From the NCBI GenBank assembly GCA_050084985.1, contig JBITNC010000001.1, positions 90,272,001 through 90,336,000 of the forward strand: 64,000 bases of DNA. The letters run 5' to 3'. Position numbers and translations under genes: made by a program. The DNA is from Nageia nagi (lineage: Eukaryota; Pinophyta). Positions within the stretch are counted from its first letter, which is position 1. The number at the start of each line of letters is the position of its first letter. Positions 18,880 through 30,589 of this stretch are shown in pieces. Below the pieces are notes generated by a model that saw nothing but the letters and a program-made list of their open reading frames with translations, searched no databases and was not told the DNA's origin.

Positions 18880-19157
18880 ATGTGCAAGAATACACAAGGC
18901 TCCTAAATTATTTGATAGATTACATGATAATCATAGTTTCATGGAATGCATTGATAAATTACATGATATTTCAAATTTCATGGAATGCATTGATAGATTG
19001 CATGATAAACACAGTTTCATGGAAAGTAATGATTGCAGGATATGTACAAAATAAACACAATTTCATGGAATGCATTGATTGCAAGATATGCACAAAATGG
19101 ATTTTTTTGAAAAGGCTCATGAGACTTTTATGTAGATGCACTTATCAGCTATAAAGA
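18880..19157 (+). pseudogene. PLS-type PPR gene relic
   Basis: The plus strand shows four tandem versions of the PPR phrase SWNALI/SWKVMI (IIVSWNALI, ISWNALI, NTVSWKVMIAGYVQN, then NTISWNALIARYAQNGFF in another frame), ending EKAHETF with a TAG, then MHLSAIK. PPR proteins of this class bind organellar RNA for editing or splicing. The spacing between SWNALI motifs is far too short, so the intervening repeats were lost by recombination between motifs. At least one frameshift (a T run at 19099-19105) and one stop are present. Confidence 0.7.
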
Positions 19158-19719
19158 TAAAATGTGCAACTTTGTCAATAATGCAAGGGTTATGTATATT
19201 ATTCCACATTCTGTATACATGCCAATGAGGGAAATCAAATCCACCACATTCAATGGAAAACCATTTTCAACTACTATTACATGACATCCATAAAGTATGG
19301 TTGTCCATTGGGTCATGTGTTGTTAATTTAACAATTGCATAAACAAATTTTAGATACTATTTATACAATACAATAAACAAATTTTATATATTTCAAAAAT
19401 TACAAAAAAACAACTTTCAAGCTTTAAATAGATTTTATATATTGTTTATACAATACAATAAATAGTAACAGATTCTTCCTATATGAATAAATACAAAAGA
19501 ATAGAAATAAAACATAATATAATACAATATACAATAAACAATACAATACAATATATAAAGTATACAATGCAATAAATAATGCAATATATAAACATAATAA
19601 AATATACAATATAATAAACAAACTAATAATTTCATTATTTAATTATTTTCGTAGTTTATTGATTTGGCTATCACTAAAGATGATCCAATAACAAAGTGTC
19701 GATGTGTTTCTTGTTCATG
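19158..19719. other. AT-rich region with ATACAATA simple repeats
   Basis: A low-complexity stretch at about 19430-19625 is built of ATACAATA/ATAAACAA units. The hydrophobic frames called there on the minus strand are by-products of this composition. Confidence 0.6.
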
Positions 19720-21960
19720 AAAATTAGGTAGAGAATGCAAAATGCAACTTAAGAAGGACACAATTGAAAAATATTATAGAAAAATATATGTTCAAGTTAT
19801 AGATAAAGATGGGAACATTAAAAGTGAGAGAAAAGAAAGGGATTCTTTAACTTGTGCATGTAAAAGATATTATGATGAATGGCTTGAATTTTGAAAGTAA
19901 CAAAAATCCCTTGAAGAAATAGGCAAAACCATAACTACACAGTTTGAATAATAACAAAAGACCATTTTAGTTTCTAAGGCCTTGTAGTTTTTTGTGATAT
20001 TTACAATTTTAAAAAAGGATAAACCTATGATTGATTTCATTGATTACAAGACCTTATTCAAAATTGTAAATATTCAAAACCTTCCTAGTACTCATTGGTT
20101 AAATAAAAGTGGTTAGGAGATGTCAAAATATTTGGCTCTGGTAAAAATTGAGGATCTCAGAAAAAAAATGAAAAAAAGCAGAATTCATTTCACTATCACT
20201 TGATGAGATTATTGTTGTTAATAATACTGCTTGGATATGCATGCATATTTACATATTTTGTGATCATTTAAGATAACCACACTTGCTTAAACTTCATAAA
20301 ATGGTAGAAAATTGTAATGCTGAGAATCTTTACAATCTTGTTTTAAGAGTTTGAAAGAAATTGCTAATATGGACGATCTTGAAATTGCAATGAAATTAAT
20401 GTGTAGGAGTAGATGACACTGCTATAATGCAAGGGCATAGAAATCATCTTTGTGTGATACTTCAAGCAACAATAGGTCCATACTTAATACCCATTCACTG
20501 CATGGCACATAGATTAAATCTTGCTTATAAAATTATGAGTATACATGATGATGTTGTGAAAGTTGAAGATTTAGTCCATGAAATTTATTTTTATTTTATG
20601 GATAGTTCCAAAAGATTTATAGAGTTTCAAGAGTTTGCAACAAGAATTACAGATGGTAGGAAGATGTTAAAGGATATAGATGAGAGATGGATTTCAATGT
20701 ATAAGTTTACTGAAAGAATATTCAAAGAGTATCCATCTCTTACAGGGTTTAGGTACAAAAATAGAAGAGAAGTCTAAAGATGTGCTTTTTCAGATGAAAA
20801 ATTTAGAGACTTTGCTTATGTTGTGGCATTTTGCCTATGTTATATGAAATAAACCTTCTAGTAAAACTTATTCAAGAAAGGCATATTTATATTATTGATT
20901 TTGTTCGAATGAGAAAATAGACCTGCTTACAGATTTAAAGGTTATATGAGAGTAATTTTGTTGATCCATTATTTAAATATTGGAAATTCCTTATAAACTA
21001 CAAAGATATGAATAGTTTTTTAAAATTCAATATTACAGGAGATCTATGTATTTGTATTCATGGAAAATAGATATGTGTGTATTATTATGAAAGATGTATG
21101 GACTTTCCAGGATAGGAACTTTATAAGGTTATCATAACAATGAATAGATTTGATTTGCCTATTAGTAACATAAGAAGAAAATTAAGGAGCATATTAAATA
21201 CATTAATAAGTGAAATCAGAGAAAGGTTTCATAGCGATGATCTACTTGAGGTAATGGTTATTGTAAACCCATTATTCTAAGATCCCATTTTAGATACAGT
21301 TCAACCAACCAATCATTTACCAAACACATTGATATTCTTATTAATCATTTTTCACAAGAGATTGAGATAAGTGGAGTGAAGATATTAGGTATTTTGCATA
21401 AAATATTATTGATTGAAAAATAAAGATCCTTTGGGAGCACCATGATTGACCAATATCTAAAGTTGATAGATCTATCAAAAATAGTTCAATTATACATTCA
21501 TGGAAAAAATTGTATCTCTGTAGTATTTTACAAAAATTAATGGGTGAGTACTTTCATTTACACGAACTATGTCCAACAATGATTTTGAGATCAGTTGAAG
21601 ATCAGAGAGTGTTTAGCGCGCTATCTTTTGTAAAAAGTAAACTTCAAAATAGATTGAATAAAAACTTAGAGCACTATTTACGATTATATGTCTCTTCTTA
21701 TGATATTGATAAGTTTTCATATGACAGAGTAGTGGTATATTAGAAATCGTTAGCAGAGATACGAAATTTCAATAAGACTAATGATGAAGATGCTCAAAAT
21801 GATTAAGATAATAATATGAAGGTTCCTCAAAATTTAAATACGTATAGAAATATTAGCGAGTAGCTAACCAAAAATTTATTTCAAATTCATGAAATATGAT
21901 TTAGATTCTATCATTTGTGATTTAATTGATATATCTATATTTGATGCTTTTCCACTTTGA
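19720..21960 (+). pseudogene. hAT-superfamily transposase relic
   Basis: Coding text broken by stops and frameshifts. Near 19760-19890 a charged segment is followed by CACKRYYDEW. Near 20160-20400 is FISLSLDEIIVVNNTAW. The longest open part (20427-20777) has HCMAHRLNLAYKI and DIDERWISMYKF, typical of the hAT-type (DUF4371/ZMYM-like) catalytic region. 21510-21743 carries the C-terminal dimerisation segment (SVEDQRVFSALSFVKSKLQNRLN). The order is right for one transposase of about 700 residues. No terminal inverted repeats or 8-bp duplication were found by eye. Clearly dead. Confidence 0.75.
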
Positions 21961-22109
21961 GTTGATACTAATCTGAGTATTATTGAATATTTTCATAAAT
22001 GTTATAATTTTTGTGATATGCTAGTACATATGGACTACAAAATAAAATGATATTTTAAAAATTGTTTTTGATTTGTGAAATGTCAACATTATTTTAAAAA
22101 TATCAATAT

Positions 22110-22470
22110 TTTTATGAAGATGTTCATCTTCTATATGCAGTCAAGCATATGCATTTAGAAGATGTGTATGCATTAAGAATACAATCATTTACAACAAGTA
22201 GATGATTGTATGCATAATGCATATGCACATATTCTTAATGTAGATGCTCATCTTTAGTATTTAGTCGAGCATCTACAACAAGAAATATGCAGATGATCAT
22301 CTTCTTGTTTAGATGCTCGATTGAATACCAAAGATGAGCATCTACATTAAGAAGATGTGCATCTGCATTACATAGATGATCATCTGCTTCTTGTAGATGC
22401 TTATATTCTTAATGGAGATACATGTCTTATGCACAAATCATCTTCTTCTTCCAAACACTCATCTTTTATA
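22110..22470. repeat. Array of nested hairpins built from a GATGCTCATCTT motif
   Basis: The strongest inverted repeat pairs 22233-22282 with 22302-22350, with about 49-bp arms and few mismatches, enclosing a loop with GATGATCATC. The motif AGATGCTCATCTT or its complement recurs on both sides to 22110 and 22470. The same motif forms the minisatellite at 25880-27110, on the far side of the gene relic at 22813-25577. Confidence 0.75.
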
Positions 22471-22812
22471 TGCATATACATATCTTTATATGCTATAGAT
22501 AAAACATCATTCAATACATGATATGAAGAGATAATTTACCATAAATAAACTATGTTTTAAAATAATTCAATATACAATATGCAAACATGTCAATAGAAAT
22601 AGGAAAACACATTATTCAAGATTGATTGTTAGAAATAAACCATTATTATATTGAAAATTTTCAACATTACAACATAATGCCATTTAAAAATTGTTCATTT
22701 TGATAAACAAAAAAATACTTCCATTACAACCATCATAACATACTACCATATAAATACTATTCATTTGTATGGATAAAAAAATTGAAGTTTTCAACATAAA
22801 AATACATGAAAT
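22471..22812. other. AT-rich, nothing recognised
   Basis: No coding signal. Repeated phrases around ACAT(A/T)ATACCAT occur. Confidence 0.4.
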
Positions 22813-25577
22813 TTAGCTTGCATGTTCTACAAATTCCTCAGTGGTTTCATGGCCTTCTCCATCCTTGAACATGACCTTTTTCTTATCCTTCTCAACCCAT
22901 GTGGTTTTTGCTTATCCTTTGCAATTCATCAGCTCTAGCTACACCCTCAACAACTAAATCAAGAGTGCTCAAAAATAATTTTGTTTTATAGTTGTATCTT
23001 CAACATCAATATCACTTGGCATTTTAGAAAGCTTTTTTTATATGTAATTTCCTAATTTAAGTCATTTTTCTTTTATGATTGTTTTCAATATGTTATTTTC
23101 CCTAGTGATGTTCTTGAGCCTATCTTTTCAAAGCAATATTCTATCGGATGCCTTTTCGAGCCTTCTCTAGTTGTACAACATAATTATTCAAATGCTTGAG
23201 TAAATTGTCATAATTGGCATGCAAAATAAAGATTGCTGATGTTAGTGAAATATTTTTCAAATGTAAATTCAAAAATATTATACACAAATATATAACATAA
23301 AAAAATAATAATACATTTGCAAATGCTTTTGCCACCTTTGCTATTTCCACTTTCTCTTTATCTAGACTCCATTGATTAAAGTATGCTTGGGCTTCAGCAT
23401 TTAGATTTTCCAACTTGTTAAGGATAAGGTCCAAGTCATTGTCTCTTGATGAAATGGAGATTTTAGCTTTACCTGTGGTGGCTTACTAAAATAAAGCATC
23501 TAACTTTTTTAGGTTCATTTTCAATTAAAAAAATAAATGTTCCCTTTTGTCAAAGTTAGGAAATCAAGCTAAAATTTCTTTAAACAAGACTATAGCTCAA
23601 ATTTGTCATATACTTGCTATGGAAATGTCCTTAAATAATGAATTTTTTTATTATTTTTTCCAAATTAGTTATTGTCAAAATAGTTAATTTAGAAAATAAA
23701 TGTTCTTCCTCTATTAAAACATGATCACCTGACAAAGGATTTCCTGATGTAAGTGTTATTGACAGAGGAGGAGTACTACCAATATTAATAGATGTAACTT
23801 TCACCTCTTGAGTTTCTCAACTTTGAAGGGCATCAACTAGATTATAGGTTAATGGAGCCATACCCTACAAAAGAAAATCTTCATCTAGTGGTGGCTCATA
23901 AAGAGTGTTCCTACCCAAAGTAAAGGAGATATCACCTAAAGATAGACTTAGAATATTAGGAATACATGGGGTTAATTCGAGGGGTACATTCTATCAAGTG
24001 AAAATACACCTTCATCTAGTGTTTTCACTTGGTGATGATAATATATTAAGCTTAATATTATTTCCCCATTGTTTTCCTCTCATTGGACATTGAGGGATTG
24101 CAAAAAATATAGCAAGAATACTTGTTAGAAATATTTAAAATTGCATAATCCATGATTACCACATGTTTTATGAAGATATTAAGATACCTTCTTATTGTTA
24201 ATGATGTGGGTGTTATTGTTGCTATAACAATGGTTGTTGTTGTGGTTAATGTTATTTTTGTTGTTGTTATTGTTGTTGTGGATGTTGTCATTGTGGTTAT
24301 TATTATTGTGGTTATTGCTGTTATGGTTGTTGTTGCTATGTTTTTTTTTTTTTTTGTGGATGGTCTTATTGTGGTGGGTGTTGTTGCACCTCTTCTCCAA
24401 CATCATCCTTAGATAGAGAATGTGCAAAAGATTATGCAATGTGGATTGATGTTGAAGGTCTATCTTCTTCATCCAGTACTACATTTATCATCATCCTCCT
24501 CTTATTTTTCCTTACAAGAGTAGGAAAAGTGGCCTTTGAATCTCCACAATCCTCAAGATGACGGCCTTTAAGATTGGCACTTCATTGTGAAGCAATAAAT
24601 TCTACTCATTCCTATAAATAAATAATAAGTTAAAACATTGTATCAAAATTCTAATTTCCTATAACAAATAAGAAAGTAAATGACTTCATAACTCATAATA
24701 CCTTCATCTCTTCTTTTCTCAACATAAACTCCTTAAACTTTAGATTGTAGATGGTTGGAGTGTCTATTTCTTTCAAATTCAAATAAGCTTCATAAAAAAA
24801 TGCAACTAAATCATTTGTGTAGGAAACATAGTTATAAGTGCATTTTTTAGAAATATTTTTATAAAGATCAGTTCTAATTCTATCAAAAATAAAATAAGAC
24901 CAAATGTATCTCATTTTATCATGAAGGCAATGGACAATATAATATAGTTCATAGAATGGAATATCTGACGAACACCCTTGCAAAATTATACATGCCTAAA
25001 AAAACTTGATAATTACTTTCAAAAATGGATAAGATAAATCTATAATTTTCAAACCCCTTCCATAAGGGTTTCTACTTACTGCAAAAAAATTAATATGTTA
25101 AAATTGAAATTAAATTAAATAATAGTGAAAAATAAAAAATAAAGAACTATTTGTGAAATTTACCTATCAGATATTATCTGGGGATATTAAAAGTTTCCTC
25201 TAAGTATTTTTTATCTTTTTCTAATAAAGGTTGTTTAGAAGAAATGACTTCATACCCATCGTAAGGGAGACCCATCACTGTTGCACATTCAAGGCATGAA
25301 TGGAAAAGGAGATGGTCTGCCCATATATTTTGACAAAAATATTAGATGTTTTGTGATTATAACAAAAACTAATATGATCCAATAACTCATAATTATTCTT
25401 AAATATACCCATGCTCATTATTTTGAGTTGACCTAATTCCCATACCCATGTCATATCATAACTAAATGTAAGGTAAATCTTAATAAAATTATTGATCAAA
25501 AGATTTTTATACATAAATTGCTTTGTGGTAATAATTGGTTGGTTGTAGGAGGAGGAGGGTGCAAAAGATGATGCCAT
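22813..25577 (-). pseudogene. Unrecognised multi-exon plant gene, decayed
   Basis: I do not recognise the family. The first exon starts MASSFAPSSS at 25577 with good ATG context. It contains WELGQLKIMSMGIF and, after a frame slip, VMGLPYDGYEV, reminiscent of the LGLPxDG motif of plant mobile domain proteins (weak). Two introns have good borders: 25079-25163 (GTAAAT…TTTTTTTGCAG) and 24612-24701 (GTATTA…TTTATAG). The exon between them reads RRNPYGRGLKIIDLSYPF and CSSDIPFYELYYIVHCLHDK. Further on are an Asn/His-rich low-complexity run (24200-24370), a coiled-coil-like segment (23141-23434, LNAEAQAYFNQW), and an acidic C-terminus (MFKDGEGHETTEEFVEHAS) ending in TAA at 22813-22815. Several in-frame stops show it is not functional as read. 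Confidence 0.5.
24195..24375. repeat. Microsatellite-like (GTT/GTG)n stretch
   Basis: The plus strand is composed of GTTGTT/GTGGTTATT units and a T run at 24341-24354. On the minus strand it encodes the Asn/His-rich tract of the gene relic. Confidence 0.75.
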
Positions 25578-25697
25578 TGTATTTTAGAAAAATGCTAGAA
25601 AATTTGGAGAAGGGATAGAAGGAAAGAAGATTGAAGATCATAGGCAGTGAGATGCAAAGAGAAGTTCAATGAAACATAAAAATGAGGAAGTAATGGG

Positions 25698-25707
25698 CTA
25701 TTTATAG
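25698..25707 (-). promoter_or_regulatory. TATA box of the unrecognised gene
   Basis: The minus strand reads CTATAAATAG about 120 bp before the ATG at 25577, followed by a pyrimidine-rich leader. Its spacing to the start codon supports 25577 as the original gene start. Confidence 0.5.
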
Positions 25708-25879
25708 CCACAAAAGATCCTAAATTACACTCAATTGTGACACATGGAAAGTATGCTCATAATAACATGGCCTCCACTTACGAGCATCTATCATCCTATG
25801 AAGATGCATATCTTCTCTTACTGAATATGTGCATTATATCTTTACGAATATAACATATTCTCTCTAAAATATGAGCATC

Positions 25880-27110
25880 ATCTCTTTATGAGGACTTATG
25901 TCTTCCTTTAAATGTAGTTGACCATCTTCTATCCTTTGCATTTGAGCATCTCTTATCCTTTGGAGTTGAGAATTTGCTCTTATTTATAGTAGAGTATATT
26001 CTATCCTCTTCATTAGAGCATCTTCTCTTATTTGCAGCAGAGCATATTCTATCATCTTCAATCGAGTGTCTGCTCATCTCTGTAGTCAAGCATCTATTCA
26101 TCTTTATATTTAAGAATCTACTCATCTTTGTAGTCAAGCATTTTCTCATATCTAGATTTGAGCATATACTCATCTTTGAAATTGAGTATTTTCTCATCTC
26201 TATGATGGAATTGAAGGACTCCATAAACTAAGATCTTAGATTCTAACCATATTCCATATGTTAGATCTAACTTCAAATACTACTATCATGTTACTAACAT
26301 AAGATGTTAGATCTTACCCAATTACTCTTAACATAAACATGTTAGTATAAATATCAAATCATAAGAAGGAAGGTTTTGATACATCTTAATGGAATTTAAG
26401 TATTCCATAAACCAAGATCTACTTGAAGCTTTTCCAACAAATCTAACATTCATCCATTTAGCAAAGCAAGAAATAATCACAAAAATATAACAAACCATGT
26501 ATAGTGGTTCCTCCAACTCTTGGGAGTACATCCACTTTGAATCATCCTTTCTATTACTTTTTACAAGATAACTCTCCTACAAATTCTCAAGAATTCTTTT
26601 ACAAAAATTCTACAAGAGCATTCCTACAACTCTACAAAATAAGCATTACTATGCTTCATTCAATACATAATAAGAGGGGTACCTCTCTATTTATAAAAAG
26701 AAACCCACTCTTGAACCTTCCTTTTAACCAAGGGTAAGGTTAAAGGTGTTTCTATATTTATTTCTCTTTTAATATTTATTATCTTAATGTTTTAAGATAT
26801 CTAAAGATACTTTAAATATTTAAATGAATTTATATTAAAGAGAAATATTACATAATATTACATTACAATTTCCAACACTCTACATAGAGCATTTGCTCAT
26901 CTCTAAATTTGAGCATTTGCTCATCTTTGGAGTCAAATATTTGCTCACATTTGAAGTTAAGCATCTACTCATATTGAGAGGCAAGCATCTCCTCATCTCT
27001 GCAGTCAAGCATCTTCTTATCTCTGTAGTTAAGCATCTTCTCTTTATGAAGATGATAGATTGCTCTTTCTTAAGAAGATGGTTGTATGAATAATCAGTAG
27101 ATGCTCATCT
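25880..27110. repeat. GATGAGCA minisatellite, split by a solo LTR
   Basis: Units of about 27-30 bp around 'AAGCATCTNCTCATCTTTG(A/T)AGT' run from about 25880 to 26197 and resume from 26883 to about 27110. The solo LTR at 26203-26877 interrupts them. The charged frames on either strand (25886-26224, 25974-26231, 26893-27093) are translations of the repeat. Confidence 0.75.
26203..26877 (-). mobile_element. Solo LTR (Copia-related), TSD CTCTA
   Basis: Begins TGATGG and ends CCAACA, flanked by CTCTA at 26198-26202 and 26878-26882. Read on the minus strand it starts TGTTGG. It contains the block GGTTCCTCC…GGGAGTACATCC shared with the LTRs of the other elements and a TATTTATAA TATA-like site at 26689-26697. 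No internal retrotransposon sequence remains, so it arose by LTR-LTR recombination. Confidence 0.8.
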
Positions 27111-27217
27111 TATGAACATTGCACTCATTCCTATGCATAGCAGATGCTCAAATTTTGATGTTTCATACAATTGTACCTCATATCAGGACTAAAATGATAT
27201 TTTAAGCATGTTGATTA

Positions 27218-27716
27218 TGAAAAGATTGCAAAATAACATAAACAATCATAAAATCCTAAGGTCTCATGAAAGCTCAATCTCACATCTAAATAAATCAAAG
27301 AAGACAATCTCACAAATAGACATAAGAGATTAAGTGGTTCCTCCAACTAGGAGTACATCTACTAACTAGATCTTACTTCATTCACAAATATAAACCTCTT
27401 ACAATTCTTCTAATCTCATCTTCTAAACACTATCCTATAGCATAACTTTACTTTAAAAATTGGAGTGTGATCACAAAGAGGGAGCCTTCTATTTATAGGT
27501 TAAAATCTCTCTTTAGATCACCCTTTTACCTAATATACAAAGGTATGACATGCAACTCCCTTTTACCCAAGGGGCATGCTCATGACATGGAGTGTAAGAT
27601 AAGTTACATTATTATATTCACTTAAATATGGTATCTAATTATACCCTTAAGTATTAGTGAATTTAAAAGAAGGATTATTACAAAACCTTTACAATAATGC
27701 ATTATACATTAAAACA
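27218..27716 (-). repeat. 3' LTR of Copia element A
   Basis: TGAAAAGATTGC … TTAAAACA on the plus strand, about 499 bp. Strongly similar to the LTRs of D and C: GTGGTTCCTCCAACTAGGAGTACATC, then TATTTATAGG (TATA box on the minus strand is CCTATAAATA), then TTTTACCCAAGG. Confidence 0.75.
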
Positions 27717-27912
27717 CTCCCCCTTAATGCAATACTAGGATAGAGCAAATAAGAGAGAAGAAAAAGAGAGAGTAAGAGAGTTCTCCTCCATATAGATACA
27801 ACAAAAATTAAAAGTTTTTACATATTTGTGAAGTAAGAAAGATCTAGTTTGAGACTCACTACTTTGCCAAATACAATCATTAACCATAATTGGTTTCAAT
27901 ATAAATGAAGTA

Positions 27913-28465
27913 TGAAGGAATTAGGGATTCCACAACCCAAGAACACTTTTAGGACCTCCATCAAATATACCAATCATTTTAAATTTAAGAATACAAGAAG
28001 CATTCTCACATAGTAATACAAAATGCATAGTAGTTCTTCCATCACATGGAGTAGTCCACTTTAGGTCTCCTTTTCACTATACTCTCAAAATCATGTACAT
28101 TCTCATGGATCTCAACCATGACTCTCCTTAATATGAAGTTTAACTTGCATGCTTAAGACCATACTAACTATGATCTATACTAACATTCTCACAACCATAT
28201 TTCTATCTACTTACCATTACAAATCTTCACAATATGAGTTTTTTTTATAAGACTCAAAACTAACTTTAGGTAGTTAACTAACCTAATCATAATTGGTTAG
28301 TTAACCCTAAGTTATAATATAAAATTACATTAATTGTTAGTGGAGACACTATTTCACCCACCATGCATGAACCTCATTATAACCTAATAAACAACTTTAA
28401 GTGATTATTAATATGCTAAATCATATTAATTAAACAATACCCTAAATAACATTATAGTTCTAACA
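27913..28465 (-). repeat. 3' LTR of element B
   Basis: Paired with 53141-53682. It carries a short insertion near its outer end (TGAAGGAATTAGGGATTCC where the other copy has TGAAGAA). Ends TTCTAACA. Confidence 0.8.
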
Positions 28466-29093
28466 CTCCCTCTTAATGTTATTTTGGGAATGATTTTACA
28501 AAGAGATTTTACTCATGCTACAAAGTGTACATATATTCAAAAGAGGATTTACAATTTTGAAAGATAGGAGACCTTTTGAGACATTAAACAAAGGAGAGAA
28601 GGTTGAAGATCCATGTGCCAATATACAAGAATTCGCAAAGTTGTTGTTACAAGTAACTTGCAATCTCTAAAAGAAATCTGCAAGCTACAAGAAGCTTATA
28701 ACAAGATCAATTAGAAGCATCATACATTCATATCAATATGAATCAAATCATACTATCATACATTGATCATCATAAAGCATATAAAGATGCTAAGTAATCA
28801 TAAATGTACAATAATAAAGATGACATATATCATCAACTATGATATCTAAGAATTTCACATGTGCATAAAATTATGTATCATCATCATAACATAGTATGAT
28901 CATCCATATGAGCATAACATAACATGATATTTAACAATATCATATGCATATATCAAGACATGTGCACTATCAACCAATTGATATGTAGCAAAAAATTTAA
29001 AAAAAAATTGATTTTTATCATTATTTATTTTGTATTTATGTTATATGAGGGTGTCATCACAGTTAACATTACATTTTTCTCCCCCTTGATGAT
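28466..29093 (-). other. Element B 3' untranslated part, left of insertion D
   Basis: AT-rich, with many CATATGATCAT-like phrases. No coding content. A CCCCCTTGATGAT passage at 29081-29093 resembles a second polypurine tract on the minus strand. D inserted right there. Confidence 0.55.
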
Positions 29094-29098
29094 AACTT

Positions 29099-29602
29099 TG
29101 AGATAATTGAACTATAACAAGAACAAACCTAAACTACCAAGATCACATGAAAGCTCACTTAACCAACATTAAGAACTCAAGCATAAATAATCTCACAAAG
29201 TGACACAAGATGTAAATGGTTCCTCCAACTAGAAGTACATTTATTAACTAGATCTTTACTTCAATCACAAATACAACTCTCTTACAATCCTCCTAATCTT
29301 ATCTCCTACACTTCTATCCTATAGCATAACTTTACTACACAATTAGTATGTAATCCCAAAGAGTAAGCCTTCTATTTATAGACCAAAATCCCTCTTTAGA
29401 TCACCCTTTTATCTAATGTACAAAAGCATAACATGCACATCCTTTTACCCAAGGAGAATGCTCATGACATGGAGTGTAGGACAAGTAATATTATCATATT
29501 CACTTAAATACTTAAGGTATCAAATGATACCCTTAAGTATTAGTAAATTTACATAGAATATTATTACAAAACCTTTACAATAATGCATTATACATTCCAA
29601 CA
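29099..29602 (-). repeat. 3' LTR of element D
   Basis: TGAGATAATTGAAC … CATTCCAACA. Matches 37916-38418 closely. A TATTTATAG site (minus-strand TATA box) is at about 29371-29379. Confidence 0.85.
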
Positions 29603-29919
29603 CTTTCCTTTAATGTAATATTGGGATAGAGTGAGTAAAAAGAAGAAGAAGAGAAAGTAAGAAAGTTCTTCTCTAAATAGATACAATGAAGATGAGAATT
29701 TTTTACATATTTGTGAAGTAATAAAGATTTATTTTGAGACTCACTACTTTTTCAAATACAATCATTAACCACAATCGATTTCAATGTACATGAAGTAATC
29801 ATCCAACTAGAAGTCATGAAGAGTCTCTAAAAGCCTGCATACCTGAGGTAAGTATCCTACAATCTTAAAAGAATCTGCAAGTCATAAGTAGCTCAAATAA
29901 CAAGATCAGTTAGATGCAA

Positions 29920-30275
29920 CATATTCATCTCATCAAAGATAGATGAATCACATAAATGCTATTATAAAATAATCAATGGTGCACTATAAGCTATCACAAA
30001 GATGCCATGCTAAAAACTTATATTCACCTGCTGTATATAAAATATGTGTTGATTATCATTACAAAATAGAGCATGCACATAGGAGTTTTTCACATAACAT
30101 ATTCATCTCATCAAAGATATATGAATCACATAAATGCTATTATAAAATAATCAATGGTGCACTATAAGCTATCACAAAGATGCCATGCTAAAAACTTATA
30201 GTCACCTACTATATATAAAATATGTGTTGATTATCATTACAAAATAAAGTATGCACATAGAAGTTTTTCACATAT
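29920..30275. repeat. 178-bp tandem duplication in element D 3' untranslated region
   Basis: ATGAATCACATAAATGCTAT and what follows begins at 29943 and again at 30121, with few differences through GTATGCACATAGAAG. Each copy holds one ACTATAAG…CTTATA stem-loop. Confidence 0.85.
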
Positions 30276-30589
30276 GGATAACTAAATAATGCTAAAGCAT
30301 ACATAAAAGTTCTTCACATATGGATAACTGAACAATGCTAGATTGATCAAAATAGAGCATGCACATACGAGTTCCTCACATATGGATAACTAAATAGTGC
30401 CAAAAGACACATAATAATTCCTCACACATGGATAACTAAATAATGCTAGATTGGCCAATTTGTACAAGTTCCCCATGCATTACGAACTTACCATGAAGGT
30501 GTACAACAAAATCAACACTATACAGTAAAAAATTCTCTTAGGGGTGAAGTTGTTATCAAAATATGAATTCAACATAAGAATTCAAATTT

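Noticed and set aside
19424-19635. Short membrane-protein-like frames (YILLCLYIALF)
   Set aside because: Produced by the ATACAATA simple repeat.
22110-22470. CRISPR-like array
   Set aside because: Repeats are inverted and irregular, spacers are absent, and the DNA is plant nuclear.
24152-24472. Long hydrophobic or Asn-rich frames on both strands
   Set aside because: They are translations of the (GTT/GTG)n low-complexity tract; only the minus-strand version fits the gene relic.
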